64,000 bases of DNA from Rhizobium jaguaris (lineage in GTDB: Bacteria; Pseudomonadota; Alphaproteobacteria; Rhizobiales; Rhizobiaceae): positions 62,001 through 126,000 of the forward strand of contig NZ_CP032695.1 in NCBI RefSeq assembly GCF_003627755.1. Direction: 5' to 3'. The notes below the pieces were generated by a model. It did no database searches and was not told where the DNA came from. It saw only the letters and a list, made by a program, of their open reading frames with translations. Positions 15,700 through 25,092 of the stretch are shown piece after piece. The position numbers and the translations under genes were made by a program. Positions within the stretch are counted from its first letter, which is position 1. Every line of letters starts with the position of its first letter.

Positions 15700-17259
15700 A
15701 TGGCGCATATCATCATCATCAATCCGCGTTTCGAAACCTCCTATTGGGGCATGGAACACGCGCTTCCGTTGTTTGACGTAAAAGCGAATCTTCCCGTCGC
15801 CTGTCTTCCTCTGCTGGCGGCGCTCACGCCAGCCGAACACACCGTTACGCTTATGGATGAGAATGTCGAGCCGATCGACTACGACCTCTGCGCGCAAGCG
15901 GATATCGTCGCACTCACGGGCATGATCGTCCAACGGTTTCGGATGAAGGAAATTCTGGCGGAACTCAAACGGCGCAATTGCTTCATCGTCGTCGGAGGGC
16001 CGTGGGTCACCGTCAAAGAGGACTATTTCGAAGGCCTTGTAGACGTCACATTCATCGGCGAGGCCGAAGAGACCTGGCCGCAATTCCTGCTCGAATGGAA
16101 AGAGGGCCGTCACGTCAGGCGCTATGAGCAATCCGACAAGACGGACATGAGCAAGGTGCCGGTCCCGCGCTTCGATCTATTGAAGATGGATGAGTATGCG
16201 CTCGGCAGTCTCCAGTTCTCGCGAGGCTGCCCGTTCACCTGCGACTTCTGCGACATCATTGTCGTGTTCGGGCGAAAGCCGCGGATCAAGACCAGCGCAC
16301 AGATCATCGCCGAGATGGAAGCGTTGCTATCCGCCGGAATGGATACGGCATTTATTGTCGACGACAATCTCATCGGCAACAAGAAGGCGATCAAAGAGGT
16401 TCTGCGCGACGTCGTGGCGTGGCAGGAGCGCAACCACTATCCGATGACGTTCCTCACCGAAGCTTCGATTGACCTCGCCGACGACGATGAACTGATGCAG
16501 CTCATGGTCGATGCCAATATCCGTATTGTCTTCATCGGCGTCGAGACACCGAACGAAGCAGCGCTACGCGAAACCAAGAAGCTCCAGAATCTCCGAAAAG
16601 GTGGGACGATGCTGGAGAAGATCCATGCGATCCAAGAGACCGGCATGGAAGTGTGGTGCGGCATGATCTTAGGTTTCGATAGCGACGACGCGACGATCTT
16701 CGACGCCCAACGCGTCTTCATCAAGGACGCGCGGATCGTCAGTGCGATGATCGGCATGCTGGCCGCCATCCCTAAGACACCGCTTTATACGCGCCTCGAG
16801 AAGGAAGGGCGGCTTGATCATGACGATCCCCCGGCTTTCGGCACCAACGTCATTCCTCTCAATCTCAGCCGCGAGACTTTGCGCGATGGCTATCTCTCCG
16901 TGTTGAGCGACCTTCACCAACCCGCCGCTTATTTCGACAGGCTGGACGCGCTCTATCTCGATGCCAATATCCAGCCGGAGCGGTCGCGCCTGCGCCATCT
17001 GCGCCGCCATCCCCTCCGCCTGATTGCCTTAAATCTGACCTGGGCTTTTGAAGCAGCGGGCATTTTTACAAGATTGATGAGCCGGGTACAGGAGGCGGAC
17101 TTGCGCAATATCTATCGTCAACGCCTCTGGAAACTCCTGCTGCGCCGCCGTTCACCGATAATCCTGCAAATCTATGCCATCAAATGCGCCATGCACTATC
17201 ACGCACACAAGATGGTCCAGCAAATGCAGACCGGCGGCGATATCGTCAATTCATTCTGA
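15700..17259 (+). CDS. B12-binding-domain radical SAM protein
   Basis: 519 residues from ATG 15700 (GGAG about 11 nt upstream; GTG 15691 is also possible). The N-terminal cobalamin-binding-like Rossmann part (about 1-150) has IVALTGMIVQRFRMKEILAEL and VVGGPWVTV and ends near FIGEAEETWPQF. The radical SAM core (about 170-400) has the cluster motif SRGCPFTCDFCDI (CxxxCxxC) and a DDNLIGNKKAIKE segment. A C-terminal helical extension (DUF4070-like) follows. Members modify lipids, hopanoids or natural products, usually by methylation or rearrangement. No obvious partner gene is adjacent, so the substrate is unknown. Confidence 0.85.
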   Translation: MAHIIIINPRFETSYWGMEHALPLFDVKANLPVACLPLLAALTPAEHTVTLMDENVEPIDYDLCAQADIVALTGMIVQRFRMKEILAELKRRNCFIVVGGPWVTVKEDYFEGLVDVTFIGEAEETWPQFLLEWKEGRHVRRYEQSDKTDMSKVPVPRFDLLKMDEYALGSLQFSRGCPFTCDFCDIIVVFGRKPRIKTSAQIIAEMEALLSAGMDTAFIVDDNLIGNKKAIKEVLRDVVAWQERNHYPMTFLTEASIDLADDDELMQLMVDANIRIVFIGVETPNEAALRETKKLQNLRKGGTMLEKIHAIQETGMEVWCGMILGFDSDDATIFDAQRVFIKDARIVSAMIGMLAAIPKTPLYTRLEKEGRLDHDDPPAFGTNVIPLNLSRETLRDGYLSVLSDLHQPAAYFDRLDALYLDANIQPERSRLRHLRRHPLRLIALNLTWAFEAAGIFTRLMSRVQEADLRNIYRQRLWKLLLRRRSPIILQIYAIKCAMHYHAHKMVQQMQTGGDIVNSF

Positions 17260-17345
17260 TTGGAAACCCCGGACTGGCACCAAGGATTGCGAGACTTGAC
17301 TGCCGGCTTTGATCGATGAGTCCCAAGCTCGATCTGAAATACCTG

Positions 17346-18113
17346 TTACTGGGCGGTGCAAATCGCAAAACCCGCATCGCGATATCGCTGCCGCATTTGT
17401 TCGCTTGCTTCATCCGTAAACAATTTGGCGCCCTCCGGCAGCCTTGCCCAAAAGGGTAGGGCCTGATCCTGAAATTTGGTCGCATCGGCCAGCACGATCG
17501 TCGCCTGGGTTCGCTGCATGGCGATTTCTTTCAGGCGGACCTGTTCCAGCGTCGTTTCGCCGAGCCCGAACTCGGCGGAAACGGAATCTGCCCCAAGAAA
17601 GATTTTTTCGAAACGAAAGGCTTCGATGGTTCGTTCTGCAAGCGGGCCGAACACGCCTTCTGAATTGGCCCGGTAGCGGCCCCCTAGCAGGAAAAGTTCG
17701 ATCGAGGCGATATCCGCCAGAATGGCGGCGACCCGGTGTGATTGCGTGACGACAACGAGACCGTTCAGACTATCCTGCATGAGAGCTAGCTTTTCCGCGA
17801 GCGCGCCGACGGTCGTGCCGGCATCCAGAAAGATCGTGGAAGCTCCGTCAAGTGCATCGAATGCCGCTTCGGCGATCCTGCGTTTTGCGGCGGCGGCGAC
17901 CCGCATGCGGAAATCGAAGGTCGGCTCGGCTCGTTGCAGCAGCGTCGCGCCTCCGTAGGTGCGGGCAATCACACCCTCTTCGGCGAGTGCTGCCAGATCG
18001 CGCCTCACCGTCGCGACCGAAACGTTAAGCGCAGCGCTCAAGGCCTGGACAGTGGGCGCTCCTATTTGCAGCAGCCGAAGCAGCGCGTCCTTTCTCTGGT
18101 TGAAACCGCTCAT
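17346..18113 (-). CDS. DeoR/GlpR-family transcriptional regulator
   Basis: 255 residues from ATG 18113, supported by GAGGGG six bases upstream (a longer frame starts at 18152). The N-terminal winged helix has RKDALLRLLQ and VSVATVRRDLAALAEEGVIARTYGG. The C-terminal DeoRC sensor domain is of ribose-5-phosphate isomerase-like fold with FLDAGTTVGALAEKL and LLGGRYRANSEGVFGP. These repressors respond to phosphorylated sugars. It lies 87 nt behind the pdxA-like gene on the same strand, so it probably controls that gene and itself. Confidence 0.9.
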   Translation of the reverse strand: MSGFNQRKDALLRLLQIGAPTVQALSAALNVSVATVRRDLAALAEEGVIARTYGGATLLQRAEPTFDFRMRVAAAAKRRIAEAAFDALDGASTIFLDAGTTVGALAEKLALMQDSLNGLVVVTQSHRVAAILADIASIELFLLGGRYRANSEGVFGPLAERTIEAFRFEKIFLGADSVSAEFGLGETTLEQVRLKEIAMQRTQATIVLADATKFQDQALPFWARLPEGAKLFTDEASEQMRQRYRDAGFAICTAQ

Positions 18114-18200
18114 CACGACCCCTCGAAACCATTCGATCCAAGCCGGCCACACGAAAGAATTCGGCGACCCATCAAACTCACCGACAGGCCAATAACATGG

Positions 18201-19193
18201 TCAGGCGGCCTTCCCGGATAGAATCGCGGCTTGACGCAGCGCATAGATCAGGCTGCGCTCATCGGCCTTGCCCTGGCCGGCAATATCGAAGGCGGTTCCG
18301 TGATCCACCGACGTGCGAATGATCGGCAGACCGACGGTCACGTTGACGCCCTCCTCGATGCCGAGGACCTTTACGGGTCCGTGCCCCTGATCGTGGTACA
18401 TGGCAACGACGAGGTCGAAATCGCCCCGCACGGCGCGGAAGAAGAGAGTGTCAGCGGCGAGCGGCCCGGACACGTCATAGCCTTTCCCGACTGCCTCGGC
18501 GATGGCCGGCGCGATCTTGATCGCTTCCTCGTCATGCCCGAAAAGCCCGCTTTCGCCGGCATGCGGGTTGATGGCGCAGACGCCGATGCGCGGCTCGCGG
18601 CCCATCATGCCGATGAGTGCCGCGCGGCCGCGTTCGATCGTGCGAAAAACCAGTCCCGGCTCGATCTTCGCAATAGCGTCGATGAGACCGACATGGGTCG
18701 TGACATGGACGACGCGAAGCTTCGGCGAGGCCAGCATCATCGAGACTTCCTTGGTGTTTGTCAGATGCGCGATGAGTTCGGTGTGCCCGGGATAGCGATG
18801 TCCTGCAAGATGCAGCGCTTCCTTGCTTATCGGCGCCGTGCAAATGGCATCGATCTGCTTGGATTGCGCGAGCCTGACGGCCGAGACGATGAACCGATAA
18901 GCGGCTTCGCCGCCGTCGCGGCTGACAATGCCAAAGGGCAGATCGGATAGGGGATTGCCGATTTGCACGACGTCTACCCCGATCTCCTCGTTTGCATCGC
19001 CGATCGCGGTGATTGGCCGGATCGGCGCCGTCGTTCCTACGATGGCAGTGGCCTTCCGCATCCGGTCCAAATCACCCACGACCACGGGGCGGCAAAATTC
19101 TCGAACTGTCGGCAATGCCAGCGCCTTGGCGATGATCTCCGGTCCGATGCCTGAGGGATCGCCCATGGTGATTGCTATGATCGGTTTCGCCAT
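18201..19193 (-). CDS. PdxA-family 4-phospho-hydroxythreonine (or D-threonate/erythronate 4-phosphate) dehydrogenase
   Basis: 330 residues from ATG 19193. PdxA fold marks are ITMGDPSGIGPEIIAKAL, TAPISKEALHLAGHRYPGHTE (metal His), INPHAGESGLFG, AMYHDQGHGPVK (second metal His) and VGLPIIRTSVDHGTAFDIAG. True PdxA makes pyridoxal phosphate. Paralogues next to a DeoR regulator usually belong to four-carbon acid-sugar catabolism and oxidise 4-phospho-D-threonate or -erythronate. The expected kinase (DUF1537) and aldolase are not in the window, so the pathway is incomplete here. I favour the catabolic role because of the regulator. Confidence 0.85.
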   Translation of the reverse strand: MAKPIIAITMGDPSGIGPEIIAKALALPTVREFCRPVVVGDLDRMRKATAIVGTTAPIRPITAIGDANEEIGVDVVQIGNPLSDLPFGIVSRDGGEAAYRFIVSAVRLAQSKQIDAICTAPISKEALHLAGHRYPGHTELIAHLTNTKEVSMMLASPKLRVVHVTTHVGLIDAIAKIEPGLVFRTIERGRAALIGMMGREPRIGVCAINPHAGESGLFGHDEEAIKIAPAIAEAVGKGYDVSGPLAADTLFFRAVRGDFDLVVAMYHDQGHGPVKVLGIEEGVNVTVGLPIIRTSVDHGTAFDIAGQGKADERSLIYALRQAAILSGKAA

Positions 19194-19383
19194 TCGTCCG
19201 TCCTTGGAGATATCTGCGATCAAGAGACATGCTGTTGAGCATCATGAAATCGTATCCTCATGATCTTTTCAATCAAATATTCACAGAATGATTGATTCGA
19301 TCATCGGACGCTTGGGCGCGTTCTCCGCTGGCAATCTGCTTGAACCGTTCACTTCCGAGGCTGTTCTACGTTTCTTCGTCGAA

Positions 19384-20739
19384 CTATGCGTGCTGACGCG
19401 TGGCCGTTCCTTCGCCAATTCGCGTGCCAATTTCCAATTCAAAGATGTAGCCCCGCTTGGACCAGGAGCGACGAAGCGAACCTCGGTGTATTTGGGCAAT
19501 GCGCTCCACAATCTTCAGGCCTATGCCGAGGCTGTCGGGGCGTTGGCCAACATAGGTATTTCGCCGATGGCCCTCCGGATATCGATCCTCGACCTGGATC
19601 GTGCGGCTGCCTACCCGCACAACGATATTGGTGCGGTCGGGTGTGTGGCGCACGGCGTTTTCGATGAGATTGCGCAGAGCATCTTTCAGGAGAGCCGCAA
19701 CACCCTGAACCACGGCCGTGTCGGTCTGAACAGAAAGCTCGAGCGAGCGATTGTTTTCATAGACCCATGGCGCAAGCTGCTCGACGACACTTGAAGACAG
19801 TTCGACGAGATCGACCTTTTCGAACATCGCATGATCGAACGTGTCGAGCCGAGCGAGCATCGTCAGCTGTCCGACGAAACGCACGAGATCGTCGAGATCG
19901 GCCTCTGCCTTTCTCGCCCGCGGATGATCGATGCGGCCAAGTTCCAGCTTGATCGCTGCAAGCGGCGTGCGGACTTCGTGCGCGATCCCGGATGTCAGAA
20001 CCTTCTGGGACTTCATAAGTTCGCCGACACGTTCGAAGGCGCGGTTCACGGCAATCGCGAGGTGGGCAATCTCGCGCGGCATATCCTGAAACTGCAGGTG
20101 CGAGCGCGAATTCATCGGGTCGATCTGATCCGCCGCATCGGCCGCCGCCCGCACGGGTTTGAGCGCCTGGCGCACGGAGAGCAAGGTCGCGCCAAGAACG
20201 AGCACCAGGAGAATGCTCATCGGGACGATCATGTGCTCGATGATTTCGTTCCAAAGGACATCCGAGACGACATCCTGCGGATCGCCCGTCGTGGCCACGT
20301 CGACGACGAAGCGTTGCTTTCCGACGAGGAATGCGCGGCCGCCGACCAGCGTGAGCGGCCGGCCCGGCGTCAGCGATCTCAGCCAGAAATCCGGCGGATT
20401 GTCCTCCCGGGAAAGAAACCGACTTTCACATGCGTCGTCGCAGGATTCAAAAACCAGGCTGCCGTTAGCATCCCGAATTTGCGCTACATAGCCGGTTTGG
20501 GCATGCTGGTAGCGTTGGCGCACATTTTCGGGAAGCTCATAGCTGACACCCCCATTTGTCACGGCGATGCCGCCTGCGAGCCTCTGGGTTTCCTGTTCGA
20601 CAAAAAGCCGCGAGAGCTCACCAACATTCCAATAGTAGTCGGAGACGACGACGGCGAGCTGCAGGACCATTGCCAGCAAGGCAAAGAACGCGATCCGTCG
20701 TGTCAGAATGGTGCCGAGCGTTGGACGTGACCGGCTCAA
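19384..20739 (-). CDS. Sensor histidine kinase (PepSY/cytochrome operon)
   Basis: 451 residues. The first helix (about 14-33), a periplasmic domain of about 135 residues containing two cysteines (FESCDDACESRF, Cys100 and Cys104) and a second helix (about 168-190) are followed by HAMP. His254 lies in TSGIAHEVRTPLAAIKLELG. The HATPase region is present with N-box FKCALRN-like LLKDALRNLIENAVRHTP, but its glycine-rich part is short. ATG overlaps the response-regulator stop by four bases. The two periplasmic cysteines could be a redox or metal sensing site. Confidence 0.88.
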   Translation of the reverse strand: MSRSRPTLGTILTRRIAFFALLAMVLQLAVVVSDYYWNVGELSRLFVEQETQRLAGGIAVTNGGVSYELPENVRQRYQHAQTGYVAQIRDANGSLVFESCDDACESRFLSREDNPPDFWLRSLTPGRPLTLVGGRAFLVGKQRFVVDVATTGDPQDVVSDVLWNEIIEHMIVPMSILLVLVLGATLLSVRQALKPVRAAADAADQIDPMNSRSHLQFQDMPREIAHLAIAVNRAFERVGELMKSQKVLTSGIAHEVRTPLAAIKLELGRIDHPRARKAEADLDDLVRFVGQLTMLARLDTFDHAMFEKVDLVELSSSVVEQLAPWVYENNRSLELSVQTDTAVVQGVAALLKDALRNLIENAVRHTPDRTNIVVRVGSRTIQVEDRYPEGHRRNTYVGQRPDSLGIGLKIVERIAQIHRGSLRRSWSKRGYIFELEIGTRIGEGTATRQHA

Positions 20740-21413
20740 TCGCGTACCTCGCGCATCATGTATCCGACACCTCTGATGGTTTCGATCACGGCTCCGGTCG
20801 GATGTCCTTCCAGCTTCTTGCGCAATCGGGAAATGGCCAGTTCGATGGCATTGCTGCTTTTCTCGTCGCCGAATTCGGAAAGAGCATGCTCGATCTTTGG
20901 CTTGGGCACCACCGTGCCGCCGTTGCGCAGCAATAGTTCGAGCAGCCCCTTCTCGGACGGAGTAAGTGCAATCTCACTGCCGGCACAGGTTAGGCGCCGC
21001 TGCGCCACCTCATATTGAATGGCTGCGAACTCCAGCGTCGGCATGGTCGTCACCGGCGCCCGCCGCATCAGGGCGCGAATACGCGCAATCAACTCGCCGT
21101 TGTGAAATGGCTTGGCGAGATAGTCGTCCGCACCCGCATCTAAGCCAATGATGCGTTCATCGATAGCTCCGCGTGCTGTCAGCACGAGAACAGGTATTTG
21201 AACCTTTGCGGCCCGGAGTGATTTCAACATGTCGATGCCGTCCTCGTCAGGCAGACCGAGGTCGAGAAGGAGAAGATCGTAATCCGCGCTTTCGAGTGTC
21301 AGCCGCCCCTCCTGCGCTGTTGCGAAGGCATCGATTTTCCATCCGGCGTCTCGGATGGTCTCGCAAAGCAGCTCGCGAAGCCGGGCGCTGTCCTCGATGA
21401 GCAGTATCCTCAT
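20736..21413 (-). CDS. OmpR-family response regulator (PepSY/cytochrome operon)
   Basis: 225 residues from ATG 21413, whose ATGA overlaps the cytochrome stop; a longer frame to 21626 only runs back through that gene. Receiver with Asp51 (LLLLDLGLPDEDG) and Lys in GADDYLAKPF; winged helix with ALTPSEKGLLELLL and SNAIELAISRLRKKL. The architecture is of the QseB/PmrA group. Confidence 0.92.
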   Translation of the reverse strand: MRILLIEDSARLRELLCETIRDAGWKIDAFATAQEGRLTLESADYDLLLLDLGLPDEDGIDMLKSLRAAKVQIPVLVLTARGAIDERIIGLDAGADDYLAKPFHNGELIARIRALMRRAPVTTMPTLEFAAIQYEVAQRRLTCAGSEIALTPSEKGLLELLLRNGGTVVPKPKIEHALSEFGDEKSSNAIELAISRLRKKLEGHPTGAVIETIRGVGYMMREVRD

Positions 21414-21979
21414 GCCTTCTTTCGACCCGTGACCATCGACCAGACGAGATTTTCCCTGTGTCTCCAGCTTTCGATGACGGCAGCACCGGCATGGGCAAAA
21501 GCGAGCACCATAATGCCGTTGGCAGTGATACCGTGCAATTCCTCCAGCCATTTGTCGCCCCAGAAGGCATCGAGCGTTGTCATCCAGCCGGTCAGTGCCG
21601 TTGTCGCGAGAAGCGCCATCAGGCAAAGCATCATGACCGATGCCAGGGGATTGTGTCCAATGTACCGCTTCTCGTTGCCATCCAGAATACCCACGATCTG
21701 GCTCACGATCTTACCGGGTGTCGGCAGGAAATCACTGAAACGCGCATGTTTCGTTCCAACGAATCCCCAGATGACACGGACGGCGATGGCGGCGGCAACA
21801 GTATATCCCGTGACGCGGTGCCAGTATTTGCCTTCATCCAGGATGAAGAGGTTGAGCACGCAAGCCGTAACGACGGTCCAATGAAATAGCCTGACCACTG
21901 GATCCCAGACCTTGATCACGGATAGGGCGGCGGTGGAGGGCTGAGCGCCCTCCTTCTTCGATGAGATCGCCGTCATCAT
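21410..21979 (-). CDS. Cytochrome b561-type membrane protein
   Basis: 189 residues with four membrane helices. The N-terminal KVWDPVVRLFHWTVV has the first heme His, and other candidate heme ligands are in KYWHRVTGY, LEELHGITANG and FAHAGAAV. The family carries two b hemes and moves electrons from the quinone pool or to a periplasmic partner. It is the second gene of PepSY - cytochrome - regulator - kinase, coupled to both neighbours. It may reduce or load the small PepSY protein upstream; that is inference. Confidence 0.88.
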   Translation of the reverse strand: MMTAISSKKEGAQPSTAALSVIKVWDPVVRLFHWTVVTACVLNLFILDEGKYWHRVTGYTVAAAIAVRVIWGFVGTKHARFSDFLPTPGKIVSQIVGILDGNEKRYIGHNPLASVMMLCLMALLATTALTGWMTTLDAFWGDKWLEELHGITANGIMVLAFAHAGAAVIESWRHRENLVWSMVTGRKKA

Positions 21980-22245
21980 CAGTCGCCCATCTGGACAATG
22001 TCGCCGGAGACCGGGTTGAAGTAGACCTCGGCGCGATTGCCACCCTTGTCCTTGCCGTAGATTTCGTAGCAGTTACCCGTGATCTGGAACGTCTTGACCT
22101 TGTAGCCCATCGCACCGATCTTCGCTTTCATGGCGTCCTCGGACATCCATTTGGACTTCGGTTCGCCTGTGCAGCTCGGGCTCGCAAGCGCCAGTGCCGG
22201 GGTGACAGATATGATCGCGAGTGCGGCGATAAGTTTCAGCTTCAT
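21979..22245 (-). CDS. Small exported PepSY-domain protein
   Basis: 88 residues from ATG 22245 (AAAGGGTAG upstream). Signal peptide ends near ALALAS. The mature protein is a single PepSY domain (KMSEDAMKAKIGAMGYKV-type helix, then GNCYEIYGKDKGGNRAEVYFNPVSGDI). It has two cysteines (SCTGE and GNCYEI) that could form a disulfide or hold a metal. First gene of the four-gene operon. The upstream gap 22246-22374 probably holds the promoter; no clear operator was seen. Confidence 0.85.
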   Translation of the reverse strand: MKLKLIAALAIISVTPALALASPSCTGEPKSKWMSEDAMKAKIGAMGYKVKTFQITGNCYEIYGKDKGGNRAEVYFNPVSGDIVQMGD

Positions 22246-22374
22246 GATTCTACCCTTTGCTAGTGCCCTTGTGGGCGACGGGCAAATCGATAGAACGACA
22301 AAGCTGTCCGTTTGCTGTCGGGATTGGTGATTAACTACATTTGGCGCGAGCACCCGGCCCGGACGGCGCTAGGC

Positions 22375-23580
22375 TCAGCCTTCCTCAGGTGGCTTGAGAT
22401 GCCGGAACTGCAGCAGCAATAGGAGATCGTATGTGATCTTCAGTGCGCCACAGATCAAAAGAGGCCAGGCTCGATAAGATGCGGCGAAGAGGGCGCCCGC
22501 TATGGCAGGGCTGACCGCCGCGGCGAGGCTTCGCGGCACAGACGTGAAGCTTGCGGCGGCAGCACGCTCCGCCTCCGTGACGACGGCCATCACATAGGAT
22601 GAGCGTGTCGGCACGTCCATCTGCGAGAGTGCCGCCCGAACCAGCAGTAACGCGAGCGCCAGCGGCAAGGTGGGCGCGAAGGCCGCGAGCATCAGGGCGA
22701 CGCTCGACGGAATGTGGGTAAACACCATGGTGTTGACGAGGCCGACGTGCCGCGAGAGCCGTGCGGCGACAGGAAACGAGAATGCCGACAGCATACCCGT
22801 CCAGAAGAAAAACACTCCGGCTTCGGAGAGCGAGAGATTAAATCGCTCGAACAGCCACAGGGCGAGCAGCGACTGAACCACGAAACCTCCGGCGAAAGCG
22901 TCGAGACTGAAGAGGGCCGCGAGCTTCAAGACGATGGCGCGCGAGGGCCCAAGCGTCCCCGGCTTGTCGGTTTCGTGACTCGCTGGACGAGGCGGTATGC
23001 GAGCATAAACAAGACTGCCGAGAATGCCGACGACCGCATAGAGAACGAACATCAGCTTGATGGCTGTCAGTTGCGCAAGACCTAACCGTGTCATGAAGTC
23101 GGGCAGGGCCGCGGCGAGCGCGCCGCCGGCGCTTGCAAGCGCCCCGACCAGGCTGTAACGGGCGAACATCCTTGTTCGTTCGACGTTGGCCACTTCGCGG
23201 GCGAGAACTGCGTGCTCAAGTGGCACAAAGATGCTCACGCTACCGGCTGACGGATTGATTGTGCCGACAAATGCGACCGCGAGCAGAAGCGCATAGTCGC
23301 TGATAATGGGCATGGCGGCACCGGTGGCGACCATCAGGCCGGCGGCAGCGAGAAGCAAGCGACGGAGATCATGATGTGCGCCAAGAAATCCGATGACGAT
23401 CGTCAAGAGCGCAGAGCCAAGGAGGGATGCCGTCGCAATGATGCCGACCTGCAGAGGCGAGAATCCAAGAGCGAGTAGATAGACCGGCAACAGGATCGCC
23501 ATGAAGCCATCGCCAAAGTCGCGCAAAGAGCGCGCCGTGAAGAGCCATGTCGTCGGCTGGATGCTTTGAACCTGTATCAT
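22375..23580 (-). CDS. Major facilitator superfamily transporter
   Basis: 401 residues from ATG 23580; the frame extends to 23700 but that would run into chrA. About 12 membrane helices; the MFS loop sequence FLGAHHDLRRLLL lies after helix 2. Last gene of the chrB-chrA strand, 82 nt behind chrA. MFS genes are common in rhizobial chromate clusters, but the substrate cannot be read from sequence; sulfate- or chromate-related efflux is possible. Confidence 0.85.
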   Translation of the reverse strand: MIQVQSIQPTTWLFTARSLRDFGDGFMAILLPVYLLALGFSPLQVGIIATASLLGSALLTIVIGFLGAHHDLRRLLLAAAGLMVATGAAMPIISDYALLLAVAFVGTINPSAGSVSIFVPLEHAVLAREVANVERTRMFARYSLVGALASAGGALAAALPDFMTRLGLAQLTAIKLMFVLYAVVGILGSLVYARIPPRPASHETDKPGTLGPSRAIVLKLAALFSLDAFAGGFVVQSLLALWLFERFNLSLSEAGVFFFWTGMLSAFSFPVAARLSRHVGLVNTMVFTHIPSSVALMLAAFAPTLPLALALLLVRAALSQMDVPTRSSYVMAVVTEAERAAAASFTSVPRSLAAAVSPAIAGALFAASYRAWPLLICGALKITYDLLLLLQFRHLKPPEEG

Positions 23581-23662
23581 TGCTCTCGATCGCGCCTTGC
23601 CTTGGCGGGGGGAGCCGAGGCGAGCGCCTTCCTGTCCGACACCCGCTTCGATTTGGTTCGCG

Positions 23663-25078
23663 CTACACCCATCCCATGAGCAGTCCATAGGCAAGCCCAA
23701 GGATCGAGCAGCCGGCGAGCACCGCCAGCATGCCGACCTTGAAACGGAACACCGCGACGGCGGCGCCGAGTGTCAGGATCAGGGACGGCACGTTGACGGA
23801 ACTCAGTACCGGAAGAGTGACGACCACGCCGAAGCCGCGCATTTCGTGGAGATCGCGGAACAGCACGTGCAGCGCAAACCACACCGCCAGGTTCAAGATC
23901 ACCCCGACCACGGCGGCCGTGACTGCGGCCAGTGCCGCAGAGAGGGCCTTGTTGCTGCGCATCGCCTCCATGAACGGCGCACCGAGGAAGATCCAGAGAA
24001 AGCAGGGAACGAAAGTCACCCAGGTCGTCAGCAGGCCGCCCAGCGTGCCGGCGAGCAGAGGATTCAGGGAGCCCGGCGCGCGGTAGGCGCCCATGAAGCC
24101 GACGAACTGCGTCACCATGATCAAGGGGCCGGGCGTCGTCTCGGCCATGCCGAGGCCGTCCAGCATTTCGCCCGGCTTCAGCCAGCCATAGTGATCGACT
24201 GCCTGCTGGGCCACGTACGACAGGACTGCATAGGCGCCGCCGAAGGATACAGCGGCCGTCTTGGAGAAGAAGAGCGCAATGTCGGTGAAGACGTTCCCTT
24301 GGCCGAGTGTCATCCACAACATGAGAGTGGGGGCGAACCACAGAAACAAAAAAACACCGGCCACCTTCATGGACCAGCTTACTGCCGGACGGGCGTGGAC
24401 GGGCGTCTCCTCGCCAAGGGCGCTATCGATATCAGCGAGTTGCGTGCCGTCGGTCTTTGCGTGGCCGCCGCCTGGGGCAAACGCCGCCCAGCCGGCGCGG
24501 CTGCCGATATAGCCGATGATCGCGGCAGCTAGGACGACGAGTGGAAACGGAACATGAAAGAATGCCAACGCAATGAAAGCCGCGGCGGCCAATCCCCTCA
24601 GGACATTGTTCCTCAAGGCTCGCCGACCGATCCGGAAGACGGCTTCGACAACGATTACCAATACGGCCGCCTTCAGCCCGAAGAAGAGCGCCTGGACCCA
24701 TCCGACACTACCGAAGATGGCGTAGATCCAGCTCAGCGCCATGATGGCGACGACGCCGGGGAGCACGAACAAGGTCCCGGCCACCAGCCCGCCCCTGGTC
24801 TTGTGCAGAAGCCAGCCGATATAGATGGCAAGTTGCTGGGCTTCGGGACCCGGCAGGAGATGGCAATAATTCAATGCCTGAAGGAAACGGTTTTCGCCGA
24901 TCCATCGCTTCTCTTCGACGATGATCCGATGCATGACCGCAATTTGGCCGGCGGGGCCGCCGAAACTCAGGGCGGCGACGCGTGCCCAGACTCGGACTGC
25001 TTCGCCAAATGAAATCCCGTGGGAGGGCGGATCAGCGCGCTGGAGCGGGGAGGCGTCGAGACTTTCGATCTTGTTCAT
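23663..25078 (-). CDS. chrA: Chromate efflux transporter ChrA
   Basis: 471 residues, the bidomain (long-chain) CHR family. Two homologous halves have about five helices each. The CHR signatures are FGGPAGQIAVMH in the first half and FGGAYAVLSYVAQQ in the second, with PGPEAQQLAIYIGW and TPGPLIMVTQFVGF following each. It expels chromate using the proton gradient. Starts 14 nt after chrB. Confidence 0.95.
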   Translation of the reverse strand: MNKIESLDASPLQRADPPSHGISFGEAVRVWARVAALSFGGPAGQIAVMHRIIVEEKRWIGENRFLQALNYCHLLPGPEAQQLAIYIGWLLHKTRGGLVAGTLFVLPGVVAIMALSWIYAIFGSVGWVQALFFGLKAAVLVIVVEAVFRIGRRALRNNVLRGLAAAAFIALAFFHVPFPLVVLAAAIIGYIGSRAGWAAFAPGGGHAKTDGTQLADIDSALGEETPVHARPAVSWSMKVAGVFLFLWFAPTLMLWMTLGQGNVFTDIALFFSKTAAVSFGGAYAVLSYVAQQAVDHYGWLKPGEMLDGLGMAETTPGPLIMVTQFVGFMGAYRAPGSLNPLLAGTLGGLLTTWVTFVPCFLWIFLGAPFMEAMRSNKALSAALAAVTAAVVGVILNLAVWFALHVLFRDLHEMRGFGVVVTLPVLSSVNVPSLILTLGAAVAVFRFKVGMLAVLAGCSILGLAYGLLMGWV

Positions 25079-25092
25079 GATCCGTGTCCGTA

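Noticed and set aside
23597..24532. 311-codon plus-strand frame
   Set aside because: Antisense of chrA; the chrA translation has full CHR motifs.
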